A stretch of 7,851 nucleotides of DNA from JANRLJ01 sp034437895 (lineage in GTDB: Bacteria; Chloroflexota; Anaerolineae; Aggregatilineales; Phototrophicaceae): positions 1-7,851 of the forward strand of contig DAOTTO010000320.1 in assembly GCA_034437895.1 (NCBI GenBank), in the 5' to 3' direction. A program made the translations under genes and the position numbers. Positions 1-5,809 of this stretch are shown here, one piece after another (positions within the stretch are counted from its first letter, which is position 1; each line of letters begins with the position of its first letter). Under the pieces are notes generated by a model, which was not told the DNA's origin, searched no databases, and saw only the letters and a list, made by a program, of their open reading frames with translations.

Positions 1-531
1 ATCCAGATTGATAACCGCGCCGCCGCCGCCTTAGCCGAGGTCACGGGCGATGATCTGCAACGCGCCGATAATGAACTGGTGAAGTTATTCAATTATGTGG
101 CGGGGGAACGTCCCATCACCGAGGCCGATGTCGCCGCGCTCACGCCGTATGTGCCGGAAGCCAATATCTTCGCCATGATCGACGCGCTGGCAACTGGGCG
201 CGGGCAGCAGGCGCTCCAGCTATTGCACCGTTTGATGGCGGAAAAAGATCAGGATGCCTTTAGCCTGTTTGGGATGATTATCCGGCAGTTTCGGCTGCTG
301 CTGCTGGCGAAAGAACATCTGACGACAGGCGGCAGCCCCGGCAGTGTTGCAGGTGCGCTCGGCATTAAACCCTATCCCGCTCAAAAATTGGCGCAGCAGT
401 CGCGCACCTTCAGCGTTGAACAGCTAGAACGCATCTTACGTTCTCTGCTCGATTATGACGTAAAGATGAAAACCGGACGCATCGACCCCGACTTGGCGTT
501 GGATTTATTCGTCGCCAGCGTTTCAAAGTAG
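1..531 (+). CDS. holA: DNA polymerase III subunit delta, C-terminal part (5' end outside window)
   Basis: The reading frame is open from base 1 and ends in TAG, giving the last 176 residues of a protein that normally has about 340. The delta subunit is part of the cytoplasmic clamp-loader complex; it opens the beta sliding clamp so the clamp can be loaded onto primed DNA. What is seen is the end of the AAA+ lid region (TGDDLQRADNELVKL, a helical segment typical of the family) followed by the alpha-helical C-terminal collar domain, with the characteristic pattern of EANIFAMIDAL, then LLHRLM, then LFGMIIRQFRLLLLAKE, and a final segment ending in KMKTGRIDPDLALDLFV. The Walker-like N-terminal region lies outside the window. 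An internal GTG at 79 is in frame but is not the true start, because the conserved family sequence continues upstream of it. The assignment is from pattern memory and is fairly secure. Confidence 0.93.
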   Translation: MQIDNRAAAALAEVTGDDLQRADNELVKLFNYVAGERPITEADVAALTPYVPEANIFAMIDALATGRGQQALQLLHRLMAEKDQDAFSLFGMIIRQFRLLLLAKEHLTTGGSPGSVAGALGIKPYPAQKLAQQSRTFSVEQLERILRSLLDYDVKMKTGRIDPDLALDLFVASVSK

Positions 532-747
532 TGACGAGCGATGCGTTATAAGTTGAAGGTGATCGCACATTTTTACTTTTAACCGATTTAGTCTCTTGTT
601 CAAAAAGCCACATCACGTTTCCGAGACAAATGAATTATAAAATTTTCTTTGCGTTGGCTTGCATCTTTGTGCCTTTACATTGACTCTTGTGTTACGCTGA
701 TTCTGCATCAGCACCTATTTGCTAATCGCTGAAAGTTAACCGTATCC
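532..747. other. Intergenic region between holA and the phosphatase gene
   Basis: This 216-base gap has no convincing gene. It is T-rich in the middle (around 568-582 and 638-653). A weak inverted pair GCGAT/ATCGC (538-542 and 562-566) followed by T-runs could be a poor terminator for holA. A perfect 5-base stem, CTGAT/ATCAG, sits at 697-711. A TTGACT hexamer at 680-685 resembles a -35 box, but no matching -10 was found at 16-18 bases. The promoter of the phosphatase gene must lie here if that gene is not read through from holA, but I cannot place it. Confidence 0.4.
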
Positions 748-1332
748 ATGTCACATCGCATTCTCTATCTCGTCCGTCACGGACAATATCAACTCAAACA
801 ACGCGATCAAGGTGAACTCACCGCAATGGGCGAAGAACAAGCCCGTATCATGGCGGAAGCGCTGCACGACATCCCATTTAATATGATCCACGTCAGCACC
901 GTGCGCCGTGCCGTCCAAACCGCCGAAATTGTCGCGGAGTCCTTCCCCGGCATTCAGATTCAATCGTCTGAACTGCTGCGCGAGTGTGTGCCTTCTATGC
1001 CAAAGCGCTTGGCGGCCTTGTTCGCGATGCGCTCCCCCGCTTATGACCCGCAAGAGATGACGCTGTGCGCTCATCAGTTTGATCGCGCCTTCGCTTATTT
1101 TTTCACCCCACCGCCGGAAGGGATTAACAGCTATGACCTGCTGATCTGTCATGGCAACATCATCCGCTATTTCGTCACGGCGGCACTCAGAATCAATGCA
1201 GAAGTGTGGGCCAGCTTACTCATTCACAATTGCGGCATCACACGGGTGATGATTGATACCGATGGGGATATGTTCTTGATTTCACACAACGACATCGGGC
1301 ATCTGCCACCGGATTTACGTACCGATAATTAG
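748..1332 (+). CDS. Histidine phosphatase superfamily protein, PGAM5-like
   Basis: This 194-residue protein belongs to the histidine phosphatase (phosphoglycerate mutase-like) superfamily, which works through a phospho-histidine intermediate. The signature LVRHGQY carries the nucleophile His11 preceded by Arg10. The LTAMGEEQA segment follows, then STVRRAVQTAEI with the phosphate-binding Arg54, the acidic LLREC motif (Glu79), and the second catalytic histidine His135 in ICHGNIIRYF. RHGQY, LLRE, CHGNIIRY and a late IHNCGIT block together match the PGAM5 subgroup, known for protein Ser/Thr phosphatase activity, better than metabolic phosphoglycerate mutases. The mitochondrial targeting and multimerisation N-terminus of eukaryotic PGAM5 is absent, so this is a bare catalytic domain, probably cytosolic. 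The ribosome site is weak (GAAAG about 12 bases upstream of the ATG). The GNAT gene follows after 68 bases, so co-transcription is possible. The true substrate is unknown. Confidence 0.88.
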   Translation: MSHRILYLVRHGQYQLKQRDQGELTAMGEEQARIMAEALHDIPFNMIHVSTVRRAVQTAEIVAESFPGIQIQSSELLRECVPSMPKRLAALFAMRSPAYDPQEMTLCAHQFDRAFAYFFTPPPEGINSYDLLICHGNIIRYFVTAALRINAEVWASLLIHNCGITRVMIDTDGDMFLISHNDIGHLPPDLRTDN

Positions 1333-1387
1333 GCGGCGCTCAAGCCAAAATGCGCTAAAATAAGGGTGTTTATCTTTCAGCCTACGC

Positions 1388-1395
1388 GGAAAGGG
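1388..1395 (+). promoter_or_regulatory. Ribosome binding site supporting a TTG start
   Basis: GGAAAGGG lies 5 bases before a TTG at 1401. An in-frame TAA at 1356-1358 blocks any longer reading frame, and no ATG or GTG lies between that stop and 1401. The next in-frame ATG is codon 31, inside the first acetyltransferase domain. The ribosome site therefore decides for TTG. Confidence 0.6.
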
Positions 1396-1400
1396 CCGTT

Positions 1401-2261
1401 TTGAAACCATCTAATCTGCCCCTGATTGTCGAAGATCAACCGGACGCTGACGATTTAGTGATTGTCCGGCAAGGTTTAAACACCTATAACATGACGTTTG
1501 GCTTCCCGCCCGTGACCGAACTCGCTACGTTTGTGCGCGATGAAAGCGGAAATGCTGTAGGCGGCGCGTATGGAGAATTGGGATGGGGTTGGCTGTATAT
1601 TGATCTGCTGTGGTTGGATGAATCGCGGCGTGGGCAAGGTGAAGGGGCGCGTTTGATCTACACCCTAGAACAAGCAGCACTCGTGCGCGGTGTGGAGCAT
1701 ATTCATTTAGCCACGACCAGCTTTCAAGCCCTGCCCTTTTATCACAGCATCGGTTATCGCTTGTTCGGCACTTTAGAAAATCGCCCGCCCGGTTGGAATT
1801 ATTATTATCTCCGGCGGCAGGTACAGTTTGATCCGATAACGACGTTGGAAGTGACCGACACTCCGGCTGTTGACGATATGACCGCCCTCAAACGCGGCCT
1901 CAGCGCCCACAATCGTTCACGCGGGGCGAAGGCCGATGGCAAACGTTTAGCGATTTTTCTGCGCGATGCGGATGGGGCAATACACGGCGGATTGCTGGGC
2001 GCGACGTATTGGGGCTGGTTCGATTTGCAAGAATTCTGGCTGGATGCGCCCTATCGTGGTCAGGGAATCGGCAGTGAGATGCTGGCATTGGCAGAAACAG
2101 AAGCGCTAGTGCGAAGTTGCCCGCATGTCATGGTCGATGTGGCGGATTTCCAAGTGACCGACTTTTTCCATCGGCGGGGATATATCGATTTTGCGGTGCT
2201 GGAAGACCGTCCGCCGGGTCATAAAACTCATTTCATGAGAAAACATCTGCAAAAATCCTAA
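1401..2261 (+). CDS. Tandem GNAT-domain N-acetyltransferase
   Basis: The 286-residue protein is two GNAT acetyltransferase domains in a row, each about 135 residues. GNAT enzymes move an acetyl group from acetyl-CoA to an amine. Domain 1 (about residues 8-140) has the acetyl-CoA pyrophosphate-binding motif RRGQGEGA at 76-83. Domain 2 (about 148-283) has YRGQGIGSE at 218-226. Both copies share a WGW...WLD segment before that motif, an F-(Y/H)-x-x-x-G-Y element (113-119 and 255-261), and a closing LE(N/D)RPPG followed by an aromatic/basic tail (125-131 and 267-273). The two halves therefore arose by duplication of one domain. Both retain the cofactor motif, so neither is obviously dead. The start is TTG, chosen from the ribosome site and an upstream stop. 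The substrate cannot be inferred; single-domain relatives are generic acetyltransferases. No signal peptide or membrane segment is seen. Confidence 0.87.
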   Translation: MKPSNLPLIVEDQPDADDLVIVRQGLNTYNMTFGFPPVTELATFVRDESGNAVGGAYGELGWGWLYIDLLWLDESRRGQGEGARLIYTLEQAALVRGVEHIHLATTSFQALPFYHSIGYRLFGTLENRPPGWNYYYLRRQVQFDPITTLEVTDTPAVDDMTALKRGLSAHNRSRGAKADGKRLAIFLRDADGAIHGGLLGATYWGWFDLQEFWLDAPYRGQGIGSEMLALAETEALVRSCPHVMVDVADFQVTDFFHRRGYIDFAVLEDRPPGHKTHFMRKHLQKS

Positions 2262-2271
2262 CATGTTAGAC

Positions 2272-2364
2272 GTAAAGGCGCGAAGAACGCTAAGAGTCGC
2301 AAAGGTTTTGAACTTGAATCTCGGTTTCCGCCGTGTCTCTGTGGTTCAATCTTTAAGCCTTTGC
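2272..2364. repeat. Dispersed intergenic repeat-like element
   Basis: The gap between the acetyltransferase and hydrolase genes holds two blocks that I recognise as motifs seen many times in unrelated bacterial genomes. One is a left block reading GGCGCGAAGAACGCTAAG and continuing to GTCGCAAAG (2277-2302). The other is a right block containing GTGTCTCTGTGGTTC (2333-2347). The ends carry a 6-base inverted match, AAAGGC (2274-2279) and GCCTTT (2357-2362). The left block is internally repetitive (GCGAAG, GCTAAG, GCAAAG at about 10-base steps). It does not code for protein. The repeat call rests on memory of the motifs, since only one copy is in the window. Confidence 0.5.
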
Positions 2365-2393
2365 CGGACACAAATCATTGAGGGGATAACACA

Positions 2394-3206
2394 ATGCCTT
2401 TAGAAGTTCTCACCCGCCGTCCAGAAACCGCAACGCTCCGCCCCACGCCGCTGCTGTTTATTCATGGCGCGTGGCACGGCGCATGGTGTTGGGAGGTGTT
2501 CTTTATGCCCTATTTCGCCAGCAAAGGTTACGCCTGTTATGCGCTCAATCTGCGCGGACACGGCAAAAGCGACAATGATAAATCGCTGCGCTGGACAGGA
2601 ATCCGCGATTATGTGGCGGATGTGCTACAGGTAACGGCGCAAATCGAAGCTGAAACCGGTGTTCGTCCGGTAGTGATCGGGCATTCGATGGGAGGGTATG
2701 TCGTGCAAAAATATCTGGAAAAATACACGACTCCGGCGGCGGTGCTGCTGGCTTCGATTCCGTCCGGCGGAATTTTGCCTTTTGTGTTTCGTATGACGCG
2801 ACACTATCCGGTACAAATGCTCAAAATTTTCACGCAGCTTCGCGGTTATCCGCTCGTAGCCACACCGGAACTCGCAAAAAAGCACTTCTTTAGCGATGAG
2901 GTGCCGCTGGAAACAGTGAACGAATATCACAAACAGATTCAAGATGAATCGTTCTTGATTACACTAGAGGCTTCGATGCTCAATCTGCCGCGTCCAGGCA
3001 AAGTCTGCGCTAAAAATATCCCGATGCTGGTGATTGGCGCGGTGGATGATAACGTGTTTACGGTACGTGAAGAACAAAATACTGCGAAGGCTTACGGCAC
3101 TCGCGCCGAAATCTTCCCGAATCTGGCGCATGATGTGATGCTCGAACCGCGCTGGCAGGCCGTCGCAGATCGTATCCTCGATTGGCTAGATGAACGGGGC
3201 TTGTAG
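2394..3206 (+). CDS. Alpha/beta hydrolase
   Basis: This 270-residue soluble protein has the complete alpha/beta hydrolase layout. The oxyanion-hole motif HGAWHGAW is at residues 25-32, the conserved LRGHGKSD turn at 53-60, and the nucleophile elbow GHSMGG at 96-101 with Ser98 as nucleophile. The acid of the triad is Asp218 or Asp219 in VIGAVDDNVF, and the catalytic histidine is His246 in NLAHDVML. A lid of about 85 residues (roughly 123-207) rich in aromatic and basic residues separates the nucleophile from the acid. HGAWHGAW and GHSMGG are common in esterase/lipase-like members, but the substrate cannot be told from sequence. The start ATG is preceded by a strong ribosome site, GAGGGG at 2380-2385. 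There is no signal peptide, so it should act in the cytoplasm. No clear terminator follows. Confidence 0.9.
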   Translation: MPLEVLTRRPETATLRPTPLLFIHGAWHGAWCWEVFFMPYFASKGYACYALNLRGHGKSDNDKSLRWTGIRDYVADVLQVTAQIEAETGVRPVVIGHSMGGYVVQKYLEKYTTPAAVLLASIPSGGILPFVFRMTRHYPVQMLKIFTQLRGYPLVATPELAKKHFFSDEVPLETVNEYHKQIQDESFLITLEASMLNLPRPGKVCAKNIPMLVIGAVDDNVFTVREEQNTAKAYGTRAEIFPNLAHDVMLEPRWQAVADRILDWLDERGL

Positions 3207-3335
3207 ATTCACGTTCCAAAATATGTTAGAAATAAATATGAGTAAAGTTCGATAGTAACATCATAAGGATAATTTCGTTATAATAGAGCAGCAGATAGAA
3301 CATAAGTGCGTAAAGTAGACGAACTATGTCTGATA
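3207..3335. other. AT-rich convergent intergenic region
   Basis: The hydrolase gene (+) and the toxin gene (-) end facing this AT-rich gap. No clear intrinsic terminator hairpin is visible for either. A promoter-like TATAAT at 3279-3284 on the + strand, with GTAACA at 3255-3260 (18-base spacer), faces the 3' end of the toxin gene. No recognisable remainder of the PIN domain is encoded here in any minus-strand frame, so the missing end of the toxin has been lost rather than merely shifted out of frame over a long stretch. Confidence 0.45.
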
Positions 3336-3611
3336 CTACACTCGTGATGGCGCTTGAGGGGGATGTAACACGAGGGAAAGTGGAAAAATTTCTAAACCAT
3401 TTTTCTCTTGCTGCGCTTGAATTTTTTCTTCCAAAGTAACGCTGAAATTCAATTTGCCTAACTGCGCTTTGATCTGCATTTCCCAAACACTGATAACACT
3501 CAACAGCAAGGTGTTGTTTATGTCCTTACATGCGGCTAGGGCTGCTGCTGAAAGGCGCGGATGTTCATCATCCCACCAGATAAACGCATGTGTATCAAGC
3601 AGTAGTTTCAT
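3336..3611 (-). CDS. VapC-family PIN-domain toxin, C-terminally truncated (probably inactive)
   Basis: The first 80 residues are a typical VapC-like PIN ribonuclease. LLLDTHAFIWW carries the first metal-binding aspartate (Asp6), and SVISVWEMQIK carries the conserved acidic Glu44, followed by LGKLNF and LEIFPLSL. Family members usually run to about 125-130 residues, continuing with an LPxHHxDPFDR block and a final strand that provide the third and fourth acidic metal ligands. Here the protein leaves the family pattern after FPLSL and stops 11 residues later, at 91. Both later acidic ligands are missing, so cleavage of RNA is unlikely. Another minus-strand frame around 3346-3351 contains an LKRHHE-like remnant, which hints at deletion plus frameshift. 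The ATG overlaps the antitoxin stop as ATGA, as in an active toxin-antitoxin operon. It could be treated as a pseudogene. Confidence 0.8.
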   Translation of the reverse strand: MKLLLDTHAFIWWDDEHPRLSAAALAACKDINNTLLLSVISVWEMQIKAQLGKLNFSVTLEEKIQAQQEKNGLEIFPLSLVLHPPQAPSRV

Positions 3612-3853
3612 GCCTCACCCAACCAGAATTCGTCTGGCAGTGGGTCATCAAAGTCATCGCTGACCCATGTTGTGCCTGCGTGAAGGCCGGGAGTACGCTG
3701 CAAAATGGGTTTAGCGAACATCTCAAGGGAAGATAATCGTGCAAGTGGCACATCACCTTTTGTCAAAAGAATTTCATCGGTATTTTGCAGCAGTTCCAAC
3801 AGTTCATCTAAATTGGTAGCAGTGGTTTTAAGATCAATCGTTTTTGTTGTCAT
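3608..3853 (-). CDS. Type II antitoxin of the Phd/VapB type paired with a PIN toxin
   Basis: With the ATG at 3853 this is an 81-residue acidic protein beginning MTTKTIDL. Antitoxins of this kind bind and block the PIN toxin and repress their own operon. The pattern of a beta-strand start, TNLDELLELLQ helix, EILLTKGDVPLARL hairpin, and a C-terminal toxin-binding tail (SDDFDDPLPDEFWLGEA) is characteristic of the Phd/YefM-like proteins encoded beside PIN toxins. The reading frame extends 15 codons further upstream (to 3898), but those residues do not look like the family, and MTTKTIDL is the usual beginning. An ATG at 3871 is a second alternative. The gene overlaps the toxin by 4 bases and appears fully intact, unlike its partner. 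It starts 60 bases after the end of the upstream 202-residue gene, so it may be read from that operon as well as from its own promoter. Confidence 0.82.
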   Translation of the reverse strand: MTTKTIDLKTTATNLDELLELLQNTDEILLTKGDVPLARLSSLEMFAKPILQRTPGLHAGTTWVSDDFDDPLPDEFWLGEA

Positions 3854-3869
3854 CTCATCATTCGCCTGC

Positions 3870-3898
3870 ATATATCGCCCGTCGCTATTGTAAATCAA
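3870..3898 (-). promoter_or_regulatory. Possible promoter of the toxin-antitoxin pair
   Basis: On the minus strand TTGATT (3898-3893) is followed, after 17 bases, by ATATAT (3875-3870). Transcription would start about 10 bases before the antitoxin ATG at 3853, and GCAGGCGA at the leader could serve as the ribosome site. The hexamers match the usual -35 and -10 only partly. If real, it argues against the longer antitoxin start at 3898. Confidence 0.25.
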
Positions 3899-3913
3899 AT
3901 GGCCTTTATTTTT

Positions 3914-4522
3914 TTAATGAAACCACTTTTTCAGTGTGTTCAATAGACGTTGAAAAGAGGGATCAGTACAGCGGTTTATAGAGACTTTTTCGCCAAGATG
4001 TCGAAATATGGAAGCTGATGGGCGCTTACCAACTTTTTGGAGAGAGACTTCTAAGGTCAATTTCGGATTATTCGGTTTAGCGTTTTCTTTTATATGACCT
4101 TGTAGCTTTAACCAAGTACGTAAATTTGGCTGTTGATTACCCCAACCAAGACAAGCATCAACTTGGGGAGAATCGCTCCATATCCAAACTTCAAGTTCGG
4201 GCGCTATAACGATGACGCATGAGCGATCTTGCCAACCATTTTTACTTAATCTTATTTCTAAGTCCTCTTGTAATGTCTTGATGTCTTTTTGCTCTTGCCC
4301 ACTGCCCTCAAAATCAAACATGATAATGGCATAATCATAAAGTTGCGATTGGCTTCTTAGAAAGTGATGCGCGTCGTTAAAGCAACCGGGATCCTTTTGT
4401 GGATGTCGAAATATATCATAGGTAAATGGCCCGCTTCCCAGACTAGGCTGACGACTTAATAGGCCTTTTAAGGCTTGTTCCATATCAAGATCGGCTACAA
4501 GAATAACAAGGTCTTTTTTCAT
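3914..4522 (-). CDS. MAD4-like partner protein of an AAA ATPase (TOPRIM/DUF4276-like acidic motifs)
   Basis: This 202-residue soluble protein is encoded directly after the ATPase with an ATGA overlap, and a GGAG ribosome site lies at 4530-4533 inside the ATPase gene. I recognise it as like a conserved family annotated as MAD4 in methylation-associated defence systems and often found beside MAD3-like ATPases. That recollection needs a profile search. Seen directly: an N-terminal hydrophobic strand with acidic residues, VILVADLDME (Asp11, Asp13, Glu15), FRHPQKDPGC at 38-47, a second strand with YAIIMFDFEGSG (Asp70, Glu72), VIVIAPELEVWIWSD (Glu109, Glu111, Asp117), and a C-terminal RCTDPSFQRLL helix. 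Acidic residues at the ends of hydrophobic strands suggest a TOPRIM-like metal site, so a nuclease effector role is an inference by analogy with AriB and AbiLii. Catalytic activity is not proven. Confidence 0.72.
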   Translation of the reverse strand: MKKDLVILVADLDMEQALKGLLSRQPSLGSGPFTYDIFRHPQKDPGCFNDAHHFLRSQSQLYDYAIIMFDFEGSGQEQKDIKTLQEDLEIRLSKNGWQDRSCVIVIAPELEVWIWSDSPQVDACLGWGNQQPNLRTWLKLQGHIKENAKPNNPKLTLEVSLQKVGKRPSASIFRHLGEKVSINRCTDPSFQRLLNTLKKWFH

Positions 4523-5778
4523 CCAAGTACTCCACCAGCAAATAAAATGGATAGATTAACTTTTCCATCCCAATCTATTAAGCTAGGATGAAGATCGCCT
4601 CGAACTATATCCGTTTCTCCGGTTTCTGTGCGAGCAAAACATAATAGTTGGCTTCGATCAGTTAAACTTAAAATAACCGGTGAATGGGTTGCGAGAAAGA
4701 CTTGGGCTTCATACATTCGGGATAAAGACTGGAATACAGTCTCTACGGCACGAGGATGTATACCATTCTCCGGTTCTTCAATCAAATATACCCCTGTAAG
4801 TTTCGGTAAATATGCGAGTATGGTTAATGCCAACATGCGTAAAGTACCATCAGAGACAAGCCAAGCAGGTGCCTTCAACCCAGAGTCATATTCAACAATC
4901 AGATACCGATGGCGATCTTCAGGGCGCTCGACTGTGACAATAGATCGTATATCGGGCAGTGCTGTTCGAATATGTTCAATCCAATCTTGTAAAAGTTCTG
5001 GGTAATCCTTCTCTAAGCCATAAATAACCCAAGGAAGATTTGAACCGTCTGATAAAAAAGTACGTGGACTTTGTGGTGGGCTTGGTTTCCTTAATTCTTC
5101 GCTGTTCAACATAATCCGTTGAACACCTTCTGAAAGGTATCTTTTAAACCAAGTCGAAACCGGAAAACGAACTTCATCCTCTGGTAAATTTGCTAAAGCA
5201 GGACGGCGCGGACTTAGACGGAAATTATTCTTCCAGTCAGTCGTTTCAGATTGAAAGTAGTCATTTCCCGTATTTGTCTTACTAACAATTTTCCTCCATC
5301 CGGTAGGCTTATGCGTTTTAGATTCACGGACAATAGTTGGTGGAGGTGTTGGCGAAGTCGGGAATAATTGACGCTGTTTCATCAGGCCATAATCATCGCT
5401 CAATTCAGATGCTTGCGTTATAAACCATAAATTTTCACCTAATAAAGAAATCTCCGATGATTCTTGTTCGATACCAAGGCGGATTTCGTAGCGAAGCCTA
5501 GTATATCGACTAGACAAATTTGGTGGGATATCAGCTTCGATAGCCAACTCCAACCAGTCCGAATTTCTTAACCAAGTTAAATCTCGTAGGTCAGGTACTC
5601 GCTCACGTACTGCATCAGTTAGACTTGGCTTATTAATGATATCTGCCATAAAGGCAACAACATCTAGGAATGTCGATTTTCCACTAGCGTTTGGGCCAAT
5701 AAGTACTTGAAAACGATCTAGGGTTTGATTAGTGTAGTGAAGCGCACGATATTTTAGCGCTTCTATTTTAGTCAACAT
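4519..5778 (-). CDS. AAA family ATPase, OLD/AAA15-like, MAD3-type
   Basis: The 419-residue protein is an ABC/SMC-fold ATPase of the type that drives several defence systems. It has Walker A GPNASGKST at 28-36, directly after a short FQVLIGPN strand, and a signature-like VSDGTLRMLAL at 308-318. Walker B with the catalytic glutamate is VYLIEEPENGIHP at 330-342, and the switch/H-loop is FLATHSPVIL at 361-370. Between Walker A and the signature lies a long insertion (about 50-300) with proline-rich stretches at 140-149 and 232-238, likely a poorly ordered linker. The C-terminus ends shortly after the H-loop, so there is no fused OLD-type TOPRIM nuclease domain; the separate downstream protein may supply that role. 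The start ATG has a GGGAG ribosome site 7 bases upstream (5786-5790). The gene is AT-rich compared with the nuclease gene before it. It is translationally coupled to the downstream gene by a 4-base overlap. Confidence 0.88.
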   Translation of the reverse strand: MLTKIEALKYRALHYTNQTLDRFQVLIGPNASGKSTFLDVVAFMADIINKPSLTDAVRERVPDLRDLTWLRNSDWLELAIEADIPPNLSSRYTRLRYEIRLGIEQESSEISLLGENLWFITQASELSDDYGLMKQRQLFPTSPTPPPTIVRESKTHKPTGWRKIVSKTNTGNDYFQSETTDWKNNFRLSPRRPALANLPEDEVRFPVSTWFKRYLSEGVQRIMLNSEELRKPSPPQSPRTFLSDGSNLPWVIYGLEKDYPELLQDWIEHIRTALPDIRSIVTVERPEDRHRYLIVEYDSGLKAPAWLVSDGTLRMLALTILAYLPKLTGVYLIEEPENGIHPRAVETVFQSLSRMYEAQVFLATHSPVILSLTDRSQLLCFARTETGETDIVRGDLHPSLIDWDGKVNLSILFAGGVLG

Positions 5779-5809
5779 CCGCTTTCTCCCGATTCAACTC
5801 AATCATTGA

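Noticed and set aside
680..698. TTGACT followed by TACGCT as a promoter for the phosphatase gene
   Set aside because: The spacing is only about 7 bases, far too short for -35/-10 elements.
751..1152. 133-codon open frame on the minus strand
   Set aside because: It lies wholly inside the histidine phosphatase gene, has no recognisable domain and is a shadow of that gene.
2625..2942. 105-codon minus-strand frame
   Set aside because: Antisense to the alpha/beta hydrolase, which has complete catalytic motifs; no family pattern.
3226..3486. 86-codon minus-strand frame overlapping the toxin end
   Set aside because: Its translation resembles no family, it starts inside the PIN gene in another frame and ends in an AT-rich hydrophobic tail; most likely spurious.
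3854..3898. N-terminal 15-codon extension of the antitoxin
   Set aside because: The extra residues do not match the family, whose members begin at the MTTKTIDL segment, and a candidate promoter overlaps the extension.
5799..5809. Perfect 11-base palindrome TCAATCATTGA just after the nuclease stop
   Set aside because: It is too short and lacks a following T-run, so I do not call a terminator; the 31-base gap points to read-through into the ATPase gene.
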